DNA of 64,000 bases from CAWGHZ01 sp963822575. Its GTDB lineage: Bacteria > Pseudomonadota > Alphaproteobacteria > MPNO01 > DASWLB01. The notes beneath the pieces are model-generated. The model did no database searches, was not told where the DNA came from, and worked only from the letters and a program-made list of their open reading frames with translations. Numbering within the stretch: the first letter of the stretch is position 1; each line of letters begins with the position of its first letter. The stretch is from contig CAWGHZ010000006.1 of NCBI GenBank assembly GCA_963822575.1, positions 310,001 through 374,000 of the forward strand, written 5' to 3'. Positions 54,533-64,000 of the stretch are shown here, piece after piece. A program made the translations under genes and the position numbers.

Positions 54533-55309
54533 ATGGTACGATGGTATTCGGCCGCGGCTTTGGCTGCGGCCGTGGCATGGGCGCCCTGTGGCCGGGCCGC
54601 GCCGGCCAAGGCGCCGCCCGCGAAGCAGCCGGCGGACGAAACCTATGACGCCTGCATGGCGACGGCCCATGCCGACCCGCAGAAGGGGGTCGAGCGTGCG
54701 CTCGCCTGGCGCAAGCAGGGCGGCGGGGTGGCGGCCGAGCACTGCCTCGCCACCGGGCTCGTCGGGCGCGGCGACGCGGCCGAGGGGGCGGAGCTTCTGG
54801 AGGAGCTGGCCGGAACGCAGACCAAGGCCCTTCCCGTCCTGCGCTCGCGTCTCTACGATCAGGCCGGCCGCGCCTGGCTGCGCGCCGGCAAGGACCGACG
54901 CGCCTGGGACGCGCTCAGCGACGGGCTCAAGATCGACCCGGACTCGACCGACCTGCTGGTCGACCGCGCCATCGTCAATGCCGGGCTCGGTCTCACCTGG
55001 GACGCGATGGACGACCTCGACCACGCCGTCAAGCTGGCGCCGGGGCGCGCCGACGCGCTGGTGCTGCGCGCCGCGGCATGGCGCCGGCTGGGCCATCCGG
55101 AGCTTGCGGCCGATGACATCGACCGGGCGCTCGCCATCGCGCCGAACGATGCCGACGCGCTTCTGGAGCGCGGCAATCTCTACCGCGCCAAGGGCGAGAC
55201 CGCGAAGGCGCGCGCCGCCTGGATGGACGTGGTGCGGCGCGATCCCAAGGGCGCGGCGGCTGAGATCGCACGACGCAACATCGAAGCGATGGACGTTAAG
55301 ACGCGGTGA
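54533..55309 (+). CDS. exported TPR-repeat protein
   Basis: A 258-residue precursor with signal peptide (AAALAAAVAWAPCGRAAPA) followed by tetratricopeptide repeats, clearest at residues 115-225: RAWDALSDGLKIDPDSTDLL, AMDDLDHAVKLAPGRADALV and AADDIDRALAIAPNDADALL. It probably serves as a periplasmic scaffold. ATG 54533 gives the signal peptide; it is convergent with purA (4-bp gap). Confidence 0.8.
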   Translation: MVRWYSAAALAAAVAWAPCGRAAPAKAPPAKQPADETYDACMATAHADPQKGVERALAWRKQGGGVAAEHCLATGLVGRGDAAEGAELLEELAGTQTKALPVLRSRLYDQAGRAWLRAGKDRRAWDALSDGLKIDPDSTDLLVDRAIVNAGLGLTWDAMDDLDHAVKLAPGRADALVLRAAAWRRLGHPELAADDIDRALAIAPNDADALLERGNLYRAKGETAKARAAWMDVVRRDPKGAAAEIARRNIEAMDVKTR

Positions 55310-55313
55310 CGCG

Positions 55314-56603
<1,290 letters not shown>

Positions 56604-56608
56604 CGGTC

Positions 56609-57784
56609 CTACGCCTTCCCGTCCGCCGGCACGATTTCGCCGGCGAGATAGACATGGGTGCATTCGAGACGCCGCGCCTCTTCCGCCGGATCGGCGGCGG
56701 GAGCGAGCCCGGCGACAGTGGTCCAGCTTTCGGCGCGCAGGCGCTTCGCCGTGCCGGGGTCGGTGCCGAGCGGCAGGAAGACCGACGGCGGCGGCGCGGC
56801 CTCGGGCAGGACACGCAGGATCGTGTCGACATAGAGGGTGAAGCCAGTCGCCGGCTCGCCGTGCGGGCCCGCCTCGCTCAGCGTGCCGTCGATGGCGACG
56901 TAGCGCCCGCCGCTGCCCAGCTCGCCGCGCACGCCGGGCGCGAAGATGGTGAAGCTGATGCCTGTGTGGTAGGCGAAGCCGCGATTCTCCACCGGATCGA
57001 CGGTGAGCGTGAGGTCCGGCGCCTGGGCGCGGATCAACCCCATCACCTCGCGGAGCCGGGTGCGCTCGGCCGCCGCCGCTTCCGGCAGGTCCATCTTCTC
57101 CAGCCGGGCGAGCGCCCGGTCGGCGCGGCCGGCGGAGGCCAGCAGGTCGCAGAGCAGCGCGCCTTGCGCGCCGCCGAGCGCGGCGACGGCCGCCGCATCC
57201 TTGCGGTCGAGCGCCGCCGTCAGCTCGATGCGCGCGGCGGGCGAAAGCCCAAGCGTGTCGCACAGGTTGGGCACCAGCAGGGGAATGGTCAGGTCGACCG
57301 ACATGCGCTTGACGCCGACCGTCTCCAGCGCCTCGACCGCCATCAGGATGGCCTCGGCATCGGATTCCGCGCTTTCCGCCCCGATCAGCTCGACGCCCAC
57401 CTGGCCGAACTGGCGCTCGGGGCGGAGCTGGGTTCCCTTCACCCGGAGCACGTCGCCGGCATAGCTGAGGCGCAGCGGGCGCGGCGCCTTGGCGAGGCGG
57501 GTGGCGGCGATGCGCGCGATCTGCGGCGTGATGTCGGCACGGAGCCCCATCATGCGCTGGTCCACCGGGTCCATTAGCCGGAACGTGTCGGCCGCCATGG
57601 CGGCGCCCGCGCCGGAGAGCAACCCCTCCTCGAACTCGATCAGGGGCGCCTTGACGCGGGCATAGCCCTGCGCAGCGAAGCAGGCGACCAGCCGCTCCAC
57701 CACCTCGGCTTCGAAGGCGGCGTTCGGCGGCAGGACGTCGCGAAGCCCCGTCGGCAGAAGCGCGCGTTGCTCGAGCTCGGTCAT
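56609..57784 (-). CDS. hisZ: ATP phosphoribosyltransferase regulatory subunit
   Basis: A 391-residue class II aaRS-like protein lacking aminoacylation residues; it pairs with a short HisG to form active ATP-PRT. Visible are LLPTGLRDVLPPNAAFEAEV, RLMDPVDQRMMGLRADITPQ (motif 2 region) and GVRGELGSGGRYVAIDGT. ATG 57784 is preferred to GTG 57796. No hisG lies in the window. Confidence 0.9.
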   Translation of the reverse strand: MTELEQRALLPTGLRDVLPPNAAFEAEVVERLVACFAAQGYARVKAPLIEFEEGLLSGAGAAMAADTFRLMDPVDQRMMGLRADITPQIARIAATRLAKAPRPLRLSYAGDVLRVKGTQLRPERQFGQVGVELIGAESAESDAEAILMAVEALETVGVKRMSVDLTIPLLVPNLCDTLGLSPAARIELTAALDRKDAAAVAALGGAQGALLCDLLASAGRADRALARLEKMDLPEAAAAERTRLREVMGLIRAQAPDLTLTVDPVENRGFAYHTGISFTIFAPGVRGELGSGGRYVAIDGTLSEAGPHGEPATGFTLYVDTILRVLPEAAPPPSVFLPLGTDPGTAKRLRAESWTTVAGLAPAADPAEEARRLECTHVYLAGEIVPADGKA

Positions 57785-57955
57785 CTTCGGGTGCACCGGA
57801 CCTGGGACCCCGGGCGCGCCTTGCGCCCGCTCGTCCGGTGGCCGTTAGTAGCCTGTTTGCGGACGGCTGGCAAAGGGAAAGACGGCGGGCTGGCGAAAGC
57901 AGGGGCGGGCTGGTAAAAACGCGCTTCGCCGCGCCCGGCGAAGGCTGGAGGGCCC

Positions 57956-58552
57956 ATGCGCGAAGCCACGGTCGCGCGCAAGACCACGGAGACCGACATT
58001 GAGGTCCGCGTCAACCTGGACGGCGCGGGGCAAGGCGACATCGCGACCGGGATCGGATTCCTCGACCACATGCTGGCCCAGCTCGCCCGGCACGGGCTGA
58101 TCGACCTTCAGGTGCGGGCGAAGGGCGATCTGCACATCGACTTCCACCATACGACCGAGGACACCGGCATCGTCATCGGCCAGGCGGTGGCGAAGGCGCT
58201 GGGCGACCGGCGGGGCATCCGCCGCTATGCCGACGCGCTGATCCCGATGGACGAGACGCTGACCCGCGTCGCCATCGACGTGTCGAACCGGCCCTATCTC
58301 GTCTGGAAGGTCGCGTTCCCGCGCCAGAAGATCGGCGAGATGGACACGGAGCTGTTCAAGGAATGGTTCCAAGCCTTCGCCCAGGCGGCGGGCGTGACAC
58401 TGCACGTCGAGAATTTGTACGGCGAGAACAGCCATCACATCATCGAGTCCTGCTACAAAGGGCTGGCGCGTGCGCTCCGCGCGGCGGCCGAGATCGACCC
58501 GCGCGCCGCCGGCGCGATCCCCTCGACCAAGGGCACGCTCGGCGCGGGCTGA
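57956..58552 (+). CDS. hisB: imidazoleglycerol-phosphate dehydratase
   Basis: A 198-residue monofunctional HisB that dehydrates imidazoleglycerol phosphate in histidine synthesis. The two metal-binding His/Glu clusters are FLDHMLAQLARHGLIDL with DFHHTTEDTGI, and GENSHHIIESCYKGLARALR; DLHIDFHHT is intact. It opens the rightward his cluster, diverging from hisZ-purA. Confidence 0.96.
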   Translation: MREATVARKTTETDIEVRVNLDGAGQGDIATGIGFLDHMLAQLARHGLIDLQVRAKGDLHIDFHHTTEDTGIVIGQAVAKALGDRRGIRRYADALIPMDETLTRVAIDVSNRPYLVWKVAFPRQKIGEMDTELFKEWFQAFAQAAGVTLHVENLYGENSHHIIESCYKGLARALRAAAEIDPRAAGAIPSTKGTLGAG

Positions 58553-58576
58553 AGCGCGCCGACGGCCGAAAGAACG

Positions 58577-58958
58577 ATGCGCGTCTATACCGTTCATGTC
58601 CGTCCCGGATCGTCGGCGCCCGACGGCGACGCCGTGCTGGTGAAGGAAGGGTTTTGCTGGCCCGCCTTCTTCTTCGGGCCGATCTGGGCGCTGTGGCACG
58701 GCATGTGGCTGTCCGCGGTCGTCCTCTTCCTGGTCGAAGTGGCGGCCGATGTAGGCGTTGCGTTCGCTGCGCTGCGCCCGTGGGGTGCGGCCGCCGTCGG
58801 GCTCGGAGTTCGCGGCCGGCTTCGGCATGGTGGCGAACGACCTCCACCGCCGGGCGCTCGACCGGCGCGGCTGGGTCGGGCGCGGGCTGGTTGCCGCCGC
58901 CGGGCGCGACGCGGCGCTGCGCCGCTGGTTCGACCTCAACCCGCCGCGGACGGTGTGA
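58577..58958 (+). pseudogene. DUF2628 family protein, one frameshift
   Basis: ATG 58577 begins MRVYTVHVRPG and VLVKEGFCWPAFFFGPIWAL, the DUF2628 signature, with two membrane helices (WALWHGMWLSAVVLFLVEVA). At GAGTTC 58806-58811 the frame breaks; removing one T gives VGLGVAAGFGMVANDLHRRA and ends at TGA 58958, a normal 126-residue member. These small membrane proteins occur inside alphaproteobacterial his operons; their role is unknown. Confidence 0.8.
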
Positions 58959-58961
58959 CGC

Positions 58962-59609
58962 ATGGCCTCGGTCGTCATCATCGATTACGGCTCGGGCAAT
59001 CTGCGCTCGGCGGGGAAGGCGTTCGAGCGCTGCGCGCGCGAGCTGGGAAGCGGCGACACGGTTGAGGTGACGGCGGAGGCGGCCGCGCTCGCCAAGGCGA
59101 GTCACATCGTGCTGCCCGGCGTCGGCGCTTTCGCCGACTGCATGGCGGGGCTCACCGCGCTGCCCGGAATGCTGGAGGCGCTGCATGCGGCGGTGATCGA
59201 CGGGGGCAAGCCGTTCCTCGGCATTTGCGTGGGCATGCAGCTCATGGCCGAGCGCTCGCTCGAGCACGGCACGCATGACGGGCTCGGCTGGATCGCCGGC
59301 GAGGTGGTGCCGCTGGCGCCCGCCGATCGAACGCTCCGCATCCCGCACATGGGCTGGAACGAACTCCGGCCGCAGGGCGAAGGCCACCCGATTCTTGCCG
59401 GCATCGCGCCCGGCACCCACGCCTATTTCGTCCATTCCTACGCGATGGCGTGCGCGCGGGCGGAGGACGTGCGCGCCACGGTGGAGTATGGCGGGCCGGT
59501 GACGGCGCTGGTCGCGCGCGACAACCTGGTGGGCACCCAGTTCCACCCGGAGAAGAGCCAGGCCGCCGGGCTCGCGCTGATCCGCAACTTCCTCGCCTGG
59601 CGCCCGTAG
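58962..59609 (+). CDS. hisH: imidazole glycerol phosphate synthase glutaminase subunit
   Basis: A 215-residue class I amidotransferase that supplies ammonia to HisF. Catalytic Cys in FLGICVGMQLMAERS, His and Glu in GTQFHPEKSQAAG; it begins VVIIDYGSGNLRSAGKAFE. Starts 3 bp after the DUF2628 stop. Confidence 0.96.
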   Translation: MASVVIIDYGSGNLRSAGKAFERCARELGSGDTVEVTAEAAALAKASHIVLPGVGAFADCMAGLTALPGMLEALHAAVIDGGKPFLGICVGMQLMAERSLEHGTHDGLGWIAGEVVPLAPADRTLRIPHMGWNELRPQGEGHPILAGIAPGTHAYFVHSYAMACARAEDVRATVEYGGPVTALVARDNLVGTQFHPEKSQAAGLALIRNFLAWRP

Positions 59610-59612
59610 ACG

Positions 59613-60170
59613 ATGCCCCCCACCTCCGTCGGACGGCTCGAAAGCTTCGAGGGCACCGATCTCGGCGATCTGTGCGACGCGACCGAGACGGCGATCCTCG
59701 CGGGCGGCGGGTTCGGCTGGCTGCGCCCGCCGCCGCGCGACATACTGGAGCGGTACTGGCGCGGGACGCTGCTGGTGCCCGAGCGGATCGTGCTGGCCGG
59801 CCGGCTCGACGGGGTGATCGCGGGCTCGGTCCAGCTCGTCCGCCCGCCGCGCAACAACGAGGCGCAGGCCTTCGCCGCAACGCTCACCACCCATTTCGTC
59901 GCGCCCTGGGCACGCGGCCACGGGCTCGCCCGCGCGCTCGCCGTCGAGGCGGAGCTTGCGGCGCGGGCGGCGGGCTTCCGCTTCATCTTCCTCGACGTGC
60001 GCGAGACCCAGTCGGCGGCGATCGCGCTATACGAGTTGCTCGACTACGAGCGTTGGGGCGTCAACCCGAACTACGCGATGGTCGACCGCAAGATGGTGGC
60101 CGGCTACTACTATTCGAAGCGGCTGCGCCCGGCGCGCGGCGCCCCGACCCGGAAGGAAGAGCGTCCGTGA
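59613..60170 (+). CDS. GNAT family N-acetyltransferase
   Basis: A 185-residue acetyltransferase: VLAGRLDGVIAGSVQLVRPP, then motif A VAPWARGHGLARALAVEAEL (acetyl-CoA loop) and FIFLDVRETQSAAIALYELL. The C-terminus contains YYSKRL. Placed between hisH and hisA, with its stop overlapping the hisA GTG (GTGA). This hisH-GNAT-hisA order is seen in other alphaproteobacteria, but the substrate is not known. Confidence 0.83.
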   Translation: MPPTSVGRLESFEGTDLGDLCDATETAILAGGGFGWLRPPPRDILERYWRGTLLVPERIVLAGRLDGVIAGSVQLVRPPRNNEAQAFAATLTTHFVAPWARGHGLARALAVEAELAARAAGFRFIFLDVRETQSAAIALYELLDYERWGVNPNYAMVDRKMVAGYYYSKRLRPARGAPTRKEERP

Positions 60171-60892
60171 TCGTGTTTCCCGCCATCGACCTCAAGGACG
60201 GGGTGTGCGTGCGCCTTTTGCGCGGCGAGATGGGCCGCGCGACCGTGTTCAACACGGACCCGGCGGCACAGGCGCGCGAGTTCGCCGCGGCGGGGTTCAC
60301 CTGGCTCCACCTGGTCGATCTCAACGGCGCGATCGAGGGCCGGCCGGTGAACGCCGAGGCGGTGGCCGCAATCCTGGCCGCGGTCCAGGTGCCGGCCCAG
60401 CTCGGCGGCGGCATCCGCGACGTGCCGACGATGGAGCGCTGGCTCGAGGCGGGCGTGGCGCGGGTGATCCTGGGCACGGTCGCGCTGCAAAGCCCCGAGC
60501 TGGTGAAGGAGGCGTGCCGCCGCTTTCCCGGCCGCGTCGCTGTGGGCATCGACGCGCGCGGCGGGCGCGTCGCGGTCGACGGCTGGACCCGCACGTCCGA
60601 TGTGCGCGCGCTCGACCTTGCCCTGAAGTTCGAGGACGCGGGCGTCGCCGCGATCATCTACACCGACATCGGGCGCGACGGCGCGATGGTGGGCGTCAAC
60701 GTCGAGGCGACGGTCGACCTCGCCTTCGCGCTGACCACGCCGGTGATCGCGTCGGGCGGCGTCTCGTCTATCTCCGACCTGATCGAGCTCAAGAAGCACG
60801 AGGCGGCCGGCATCGCCGGCGTCATCTGCGGCCGCGCGCTCTATGACGGGCGCATCGCGCCGGCCGAGGCGCTGCGCGTGGCGGCGGGGTAG
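60167..60892 (+). CDS. hisA: ProFAR isomerase
   Basis: A 241-residue TIM barrel that isomerises ProFAR to PRFAR. Catalytic Asp in VFPAIDLKDGVCVRLLRGEM and the second Asp in IYTDIGRDGAM; phosphate loops are QLGGGIRD and VIASGGVSS. GTG 60167 overlaps the GNAT stop and has GGAAGGA upstream. Confidence 0.95.
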   Translation: MIVFPAIDLKDGVCVRLLRGEMGRATVFNTDPAAQAREFAAAGFTWLHLVDLNGAIEGRPVNAEAVAAILAAVQVPAQLGGGIRDVPTMERWLEAGVARVILGTVALQSPELVKEACRRFPGRVAVGIDARGGRVAVDGWTRTSDVRALDLALKFEDAGVAAIIYTDIGRDGAMVGVNVEATVDLAFALTTPVIASGGVSSISDLIELKKHEAAGIAGVICGRALYDGRIAPAEALRVAAG

Positions 60893-60896
60893 GGCG

Positions 60897-61671
60897 ATGC
60901 TGAAGGTCCGCATCATCCCCTGTCTCGACGTGAAGGACGGGCGCACCGTGAAGGGCGTCAACTTCGTCGACCTGGTCGATGCGGGCGACCCGGTGGAGCA
61001 GGCGCGATTCTACGATGCCGAGGGAGCGGACGAGCTCTGCTTCCTCGACATCGCGGCCTCGCACGAGCGGCGCGACACCTTGTTCGACGTGGTGGCGCGC
61101 ACCGCAGAGCAGTGCTTCATGCCGCTCGACCGTCGGCGGCGGCGTGCGCTCGGTCGAGGACATCCGCAAGCTGCTGCTCGCCGGCGCCGACAAGGTGTCG
61201 ATCAACACCGCCGCGGTCGTCCGGCCCAAGCTGGTGCGCGAGGCGGCCGACAAGTTCGGCACGCAATGCATCGTCGTCGCCATCGACGCCAAATCGACCC
61301 GCACCGGGCGGTGGGAGATCTTCACCCATGGCGGGCGCAACCCGACGGGGCTCGACGCCGTCCTGTGGGCGAAGGAGATGGAGTCGCTCGGCGCGGGGGA
61401 GATCCTGCTCACCTCGATGGACCGCGACGGCACCAAGAAGGGCTTCGACGTGGCGCTGACCCGCGCGGTCGCCGACGCCGTCCGCGTGCCGGTGATCGCC
61501 TCGGGCGGCGTCGGCACGCTCAACCACCTAGTCGAGGGGGTGCGCGACGGCCACGCCTCGGCCGTGCTCGCTGCCTCGATCTTCCATTTCGGCACGTTCA
61601 CCATCGCCCAGGCGAAAGCCCATATGGCGCGGGCGGGCCTGCCGGTTCGTGCTACGGTCGGGGTCGCATGA
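60897..61671 (+). pseudogene. hisF: imidazole glycerol phosphate synthase cyclase subunit, one frameshift
   Basis: From ATG 60897: LKVRIIPCLDVKDGRTVKGV (catalytic Asp11), GADELCFLDIAASHERRDTL. At about 61129 an extra G in CTCGACC breaks the frame; without it the text reads PLTVGGGVRSVEDIRKLLLA and continues through INTAAVV, SMDRDGTKKGFD (second Asp) and VIASGGVGTL to TGA 61671, a normal 257-residue HisF. The gene is essential for histidine and sits in an otherwise intact operon, so a sequence error is likely. Its stop overlaps hisE (ATGA). Confidence 0.93.
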
Positions 61672-62006
61672 AAAAGCCCGCCGCCAGCCCGCAGGTGCTC
61701 GAACGGCTCGCCGCCACGCTCAAGGCGCGCCGCGGTGCCGACCCCGCCACGTCCTACACCGCCCAACTCCTCGCCGGCGGGCCAATGCTGATCGCCAAGA
61801 AGCTGGGCGAGGAAGGCGTCGAGGCCGCGCTGGCCGCCCAGTCGGGCGACGCCGACGCGCTGGTGCGCGAAAGCGCCGACGTGCTCTACCACCTGCTGGT
61901 CGCCTGGACCGCGGCCGGCATCGCGCCCGCCCAGGTGTGGGAGGAGCTGATGCGCCGCGAGGGGACCTCCGGCGTCGAGGAGAAACGCGCGCGGAAGAAG
62001 GGCTGA
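61668..62006 (+). CDS. hisE: phosphoribosyl-ATP diphosphatase
   Basis: A 112-residue all-helical MazG-like enzyme that removes pyrophosphate from PR-ATP. The metal site is KKLGEEGVEAALAA with ESADVLYHLLVAW. ATG 61668 overlaps the hisF stop. Last his gene of the cluster. Confidence 0.94.
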   Translation: MKKPAASPQVLERLAATLKARRGADPATSYTAQLLAGGPMLIAKKLGEEGVEAALAAQSGDADALVRESADVLYHLLVAWTAAGIAPAQVWEELMRREGTSGVEEKRARKKG

Positions 62007-62009
62007 GCC

Positions 62010-62390
62010 ATGGCCTACGACGACAACAACGTGTTCGCGAAGATCTTGAGGGGCGAGATCCCCAACAAGACCGTGTACGAGGACGAGCACGCCCTCGCCT
62101 TCCACGACATCAACCCGCAGGCGCCGGTGCACGTGCTGGTCATCCCCAAGGGTCGCTACGTCTCGTGGGTCGATTTCGCCCTGCACGCGACCGACGCCGA
62201 GATGGCGGGCTTCGTGCGGGCCGTAGGCAAGACGGCGGCGATGCTGGGGCTGGACGACGACGGCTACCGCCTGCTGGCGAACCACGGGCCGAACAGCCAC
62301 CAGGAGGTGCCGCATCTGCACGTCCACATCTTCGGCGGCAGGCGGCTCGGCCCGATGCTGGCCGGCGGGCGCACGCCGCCGGGCGCGTGA
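62010..62390 (+). CDS. HIT (HINT-like) family protein
   Basis: A 126-residue nucleotide-binding hydrolase with FAKILRGEIPNKTVYEDEHA, AFHDINPQAPVHVLVIPK and the triad VPHLHVHIFGGRRLGPM (HxHxH). Such genes commonly follow hisE in alphaproteobacteria; starts 3 bp after it. The substrate is presumably an AMP-linked molecule. Confidence 0.92.
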   Translation: MAYDDNNVFAKILRGEIPNKTVYEDEHALAFHDINPQAPVHVLVIPKGRYVSWVDFALHATDAEMAGFVRAVGKTAAMLGLDDDGYRLLANHGPNSHQEVPHLHVHIFGGRRLGPMLAGGRTPPGA

Positions 62391-62417
62391 CGCTCGCGGC
62401 CATTCCTCCGTAGACGG

Positions 62418-62494
62418 ATGAAATCCCCGCGCGCAGTCCCTATAATCGTCCTATAGATTGGAAACCCGCCACGCCCGGGCGGAAGGAGACGACC
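62418..62494 (+). promoter_or_regulatory. promoter/leader of the cupin dioxygenase gene
   Basis: A perfect TATAAT (62441-62446) sits in a small palindrome CTATA-7-TATAG (62440-62456), and GGAAGGAGACGACC (62480-62493) is a strong ribosome site. No good -35 box is seen. Confidence 0.4.
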
Positions 62495-63676
62495 ATGGCA
62501 ACCAAGGATATCGAGCGTACCGCGGACCGCACCGCGCAGCTTCAGGTCATCATCGACGAGCTCGAAGGGCTCAACGGCGAGGCGCGCAACAAGGATCTGT
62601 GGATCCGCACCAAGTGGAATACGCCGACCCAGAAGCCGTGGCATTTGGGCGAGTCTGGCGCGCCGGGCGTCAAGCCGCACGGGCTCGCGCCGGACCATCG
62701 CCAGCCCGTGGCGCATCTGTGGAAATGGTCGGACATCGAGCCGTACCTCTTCACGCTGGCCGACCTGTGCCCGCTGGAGCTGACCGAGCGCCAGTCGGTG
62801 CTGCTGACCAACCCGGCCTTCGGCACGCAGGGGGTGAAGGTCTCCAATACCATCCGCGTCGCCATCTCGATCTACAAGCCGGGCGACGATGCGACGCCGC
62901 ACCTGCACTCGCCGAACGCGAGTCGCACCATCCTCTCCGAATCCGGCGGTTATACGGTGGTCGAGGGCGAGCGCATCCCCGCCGACCGCGGTGATCTGAT
63001 CCTCACGCCGAACGGCACCTGGCACCAGCACGGCAACGACGACAAGACGCCGGTCTACTGGGCCGACATCCTCGACTGGCCGCTGATGGATTTCCTCGGC
63101 TGCGTCGAGGTGCGCAACGACTACGAGAACGCGCCGAACGCGGCGCCCGAGCAGGGCTTCTCCGGCACGTTCTACGGCGGCGGCGGCATCAAGCCGCTGT
63201 TCTCGCCGTTCGGCCGCGGCTCGGGCGACAAGGTGACGCCGATGTTCCACTTCAAGGGCACCGACACGCGCGCCCGGCTGAACGCGTTGAAGGCCCACGA
63301 CGGCGACCCGTACGAGGGCATCAACATCGAGTTCGTCGACCCGGTGAACGCGCGCCCCGTGTGGCCGACCTTCAGCTACCGCGCGCAGCTTCTGCGCCCG
63401 GACGAGAAGACGCGCCCGTTCCGCCACGCCGCCTCCGGCCTCTATTGCTGCCTCGAGGGCGAGGGCTATACCGAGGTCGAAGGCAAGCGGCTGGAATGGG
63501 GGCGGAACGACTTCTTCGTGATCCCGCCCTACGCCTGGCGGCGCCACGTGAACACCGGCAAGTCGGACGCCGTGCTCTACCTCGTCACCGACGCGCCGCT
63601 CTACAAGGCGGTCGGCCAGTACCGTGCCCAGGGCAAGGACGCCTCGGGCAGCATCATCGACCTCGGGCGGGAATAG
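62495..63676 (+). CDS. gentisate 1,2-dioxygenase-like cupin protein
   Basis: A 393-residue bicupin ring-cleavage dioxygenase. The N-terminal cupin has ISIYKPGDDATPHLHSPNAS (His ligands) and LTPNGTWHQHGNDDKTPV; the C-terminal cupin has PFRHAASGLYCCLEGEGYTE and the DFFVIPPYAWRRHVNTGKSD strand. Gentisate or 1-hydroxy-2-naphthoate dioxygenases fit; the nearby FAH-family hydrolase (63771) favours the gentisate/maleylpyruvate-fumarylpyruvate route. Confidence 0.82.
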   Translation: MATKDIERTADRTAQLQVIIDELEGLNGEARNKDLWIRTKWNTPTQKPWHLGESGAPGVKPHGLAPDHRQPVAHLWKWSDIEPYLFTLADLCPLELTERQSVLLTNPAFGTQGVKVSNTIRVAISIYKPGDDATPHLHSPNASRTILSESGGYTVVEGERIPADRGDLILTPNGTWHQHGNDDKTPVYWADILDWPLMDFLGCVEVRNDYENAPNAAPEQGFSGTFYGGGGIKPLFSPFGRGSGDKVTPMFHFKGTDTRARLNALKAHDGDPYEGINIEFVDPVNARPVWPTFSYRAQLLRPDEKTRPFRHAASGLYCCLEGEGYTEVEGKRLEWGRNDFFVIPPYAWRRHVNTGKSDAVLYLVTDAPLYKAVGQYRAQGKDASGSIIDLGRE

Positions 63677-63703
63677 CCGCCTCCGCCATCGCGAGGAGCG
63701 CAG

Positions 63704-63740
63704 CGACGAAGCAATCCAGGATCTCTGGATTGCTTCGCTT
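63704..63740. repeat. hairpin repeat (REP-like)
   Basis: CGAAGCAATCCAG (63707-63719) and CTGGATTGCTTCG (63725-63737) form a perfect 13-bp stem with a five-base loop between convergent genes. This type of sequence is common and dispersed in alphaproteobacterial genomes. Confidence 0.75.
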
Positions 63741-63770
63741 CGTTCGCAGTGACGGCGAGGTAATGCCCGC

Positions 63771-64000
63771 CTAATCCGCCTCGATGGGGTTGCGGAGCAC
63801 CCCAACACCCGAGACCTCGACCGTCACCTCGTCGCCCGCCTTGAGCCACACAGGCGGCTTCAAGCGCGCGCCCGAGCCGGTCGGCGTGCCCGACGCGATC
63901 ACGTCGCCGGTCTTGAGCGTCATGAAGGTCGAGAGGTACGAGATGATGTAGGCGAAATCGAAGATGATGTTCGCCGTCGTTTCGTTCTGGCGCACCTCGC
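63771..64000 (-). CDS. fumarylacetoacetate hydrolase (FAH) family protein, partial
   Basis: The last 75 or so residues before the window end: IIFDFAYIISYLSTFMTLKT, then GDVIASGTPTGSGARLKPPV and LKAGDEVTVEVSGVGVLRNP, the conserved C-terminal part of FAH enzymes such as fumarylpyruvate hydrolase. The N-terminal half with most metal ligands is outside. Next to the gentisate dioxygenase it is likely the later step of that pathway. Confidence 0.85.
   Translation of the reverse strand, partial: EVRQNETTANIIFDFAYIISYLSTFMTLKTGDVIASGTPTGSGARLKPPVWLKAGDEVTVEVSGVGVLRNPIEAD

Overview
The window comes from a GC-rich alphaproteobacterium; I cannot place it below class. The signs are a DivL-type pseudokinase with Tyr in place of the phospho-acceptor His, a purA-hisZ pair, an interleaved hisB-hisH-hisA-hisF-hisE operon, HWE-family kinase signalling, an asparaginase of the Rhizobium type and a putative gentisate module. 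Because of the high GC, nearly every real gene has long open frames on the opposite strand; these are ignored.

Region 1 (1-17292) is mostly surface-glycan biosynthesis. It holds a nonulosonic-acid (legionaminate/pseudaminate-like) operon read leftwards (aminotransferase, NeuD, NeuB, the last cut by the window edge), an aldo/keto reductase, a frame-broken LegB-like dehydratase, a methyltransferase, a glycosyltransferase that runs in frame into an asparagine-synthetase-type amidotransferase, an intact LegB-like dehydratase, a 2-hydroxyacid dehydrogenase and a membrane CapD/PglF-type nucleotide-sugar dehydratase. purH follows. Beyond purH lies a three-gene, oppositely oriented cassette (GT-C enzyme, small SMR/ArnE-like flippase, GT2 enzyme) bounded by two copies of the last 97 bp of purH, so it looks like an inserted Gtr-like glycan-modification module.

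Region 2 (17540-27666): a MacAB-like efflux operon with two frameshifts, an alpha/beta hydrolase, msrB, asparaginase, a broken IS1595-type transposase, a secreted thermonuclease, aminopeptidase P with two related 76-bp palindromes in front of it, and a small conserved-looking protein.

Region 3 (27659-39332) is a putative, decaying genomic island bounded by 22-bp perfect direct repeats, with the remains of a P4-type integrase at its right end. Its cargo includes a broken small exported protein, TspO, a VIT1-type transporter fragment, a PAS-HWE histidine kinase, an internally deleted IS1380 transposase, a three-domain peptidoglycan-binding protein, a glycine-zipper lipoprotein, an AI-2E-family transporter (frameshifted), an NBD-less ABC membrane protein interrupted by a complete IS21 with 6-bp target duplications, and a universal-stress-protein tail fused to the integrase remnant.

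Region 4 (39345-64000) is ordinary chromosome: class III adenylate cyclase, propionyl-CoA synthetase, two DUF465 proteins, TIGR02444 protein, phosphofructokinase, SemiSWEET, a large MscS channel, a receiver-only response regulator, tRNA-Arg(ACG), a lipoprotein, divL, an SDR, a TPR protein, purA-hisZ, the his operon (with a DUF2628 gene and a GNAT gene inside it), HIT protein, gentisate 1,2-dioxygenase-like cupin and the end of an FAH-family hydrolase.

A cross-cutting observation is that many otherwise intact genes are broken by one extra base. Five of these sit in a GANNTC hexamer that becomes GANTC, the CcrM methylation site, when the base is removed. This points to systematic consensus error rather than real gene decay for at least those loci.
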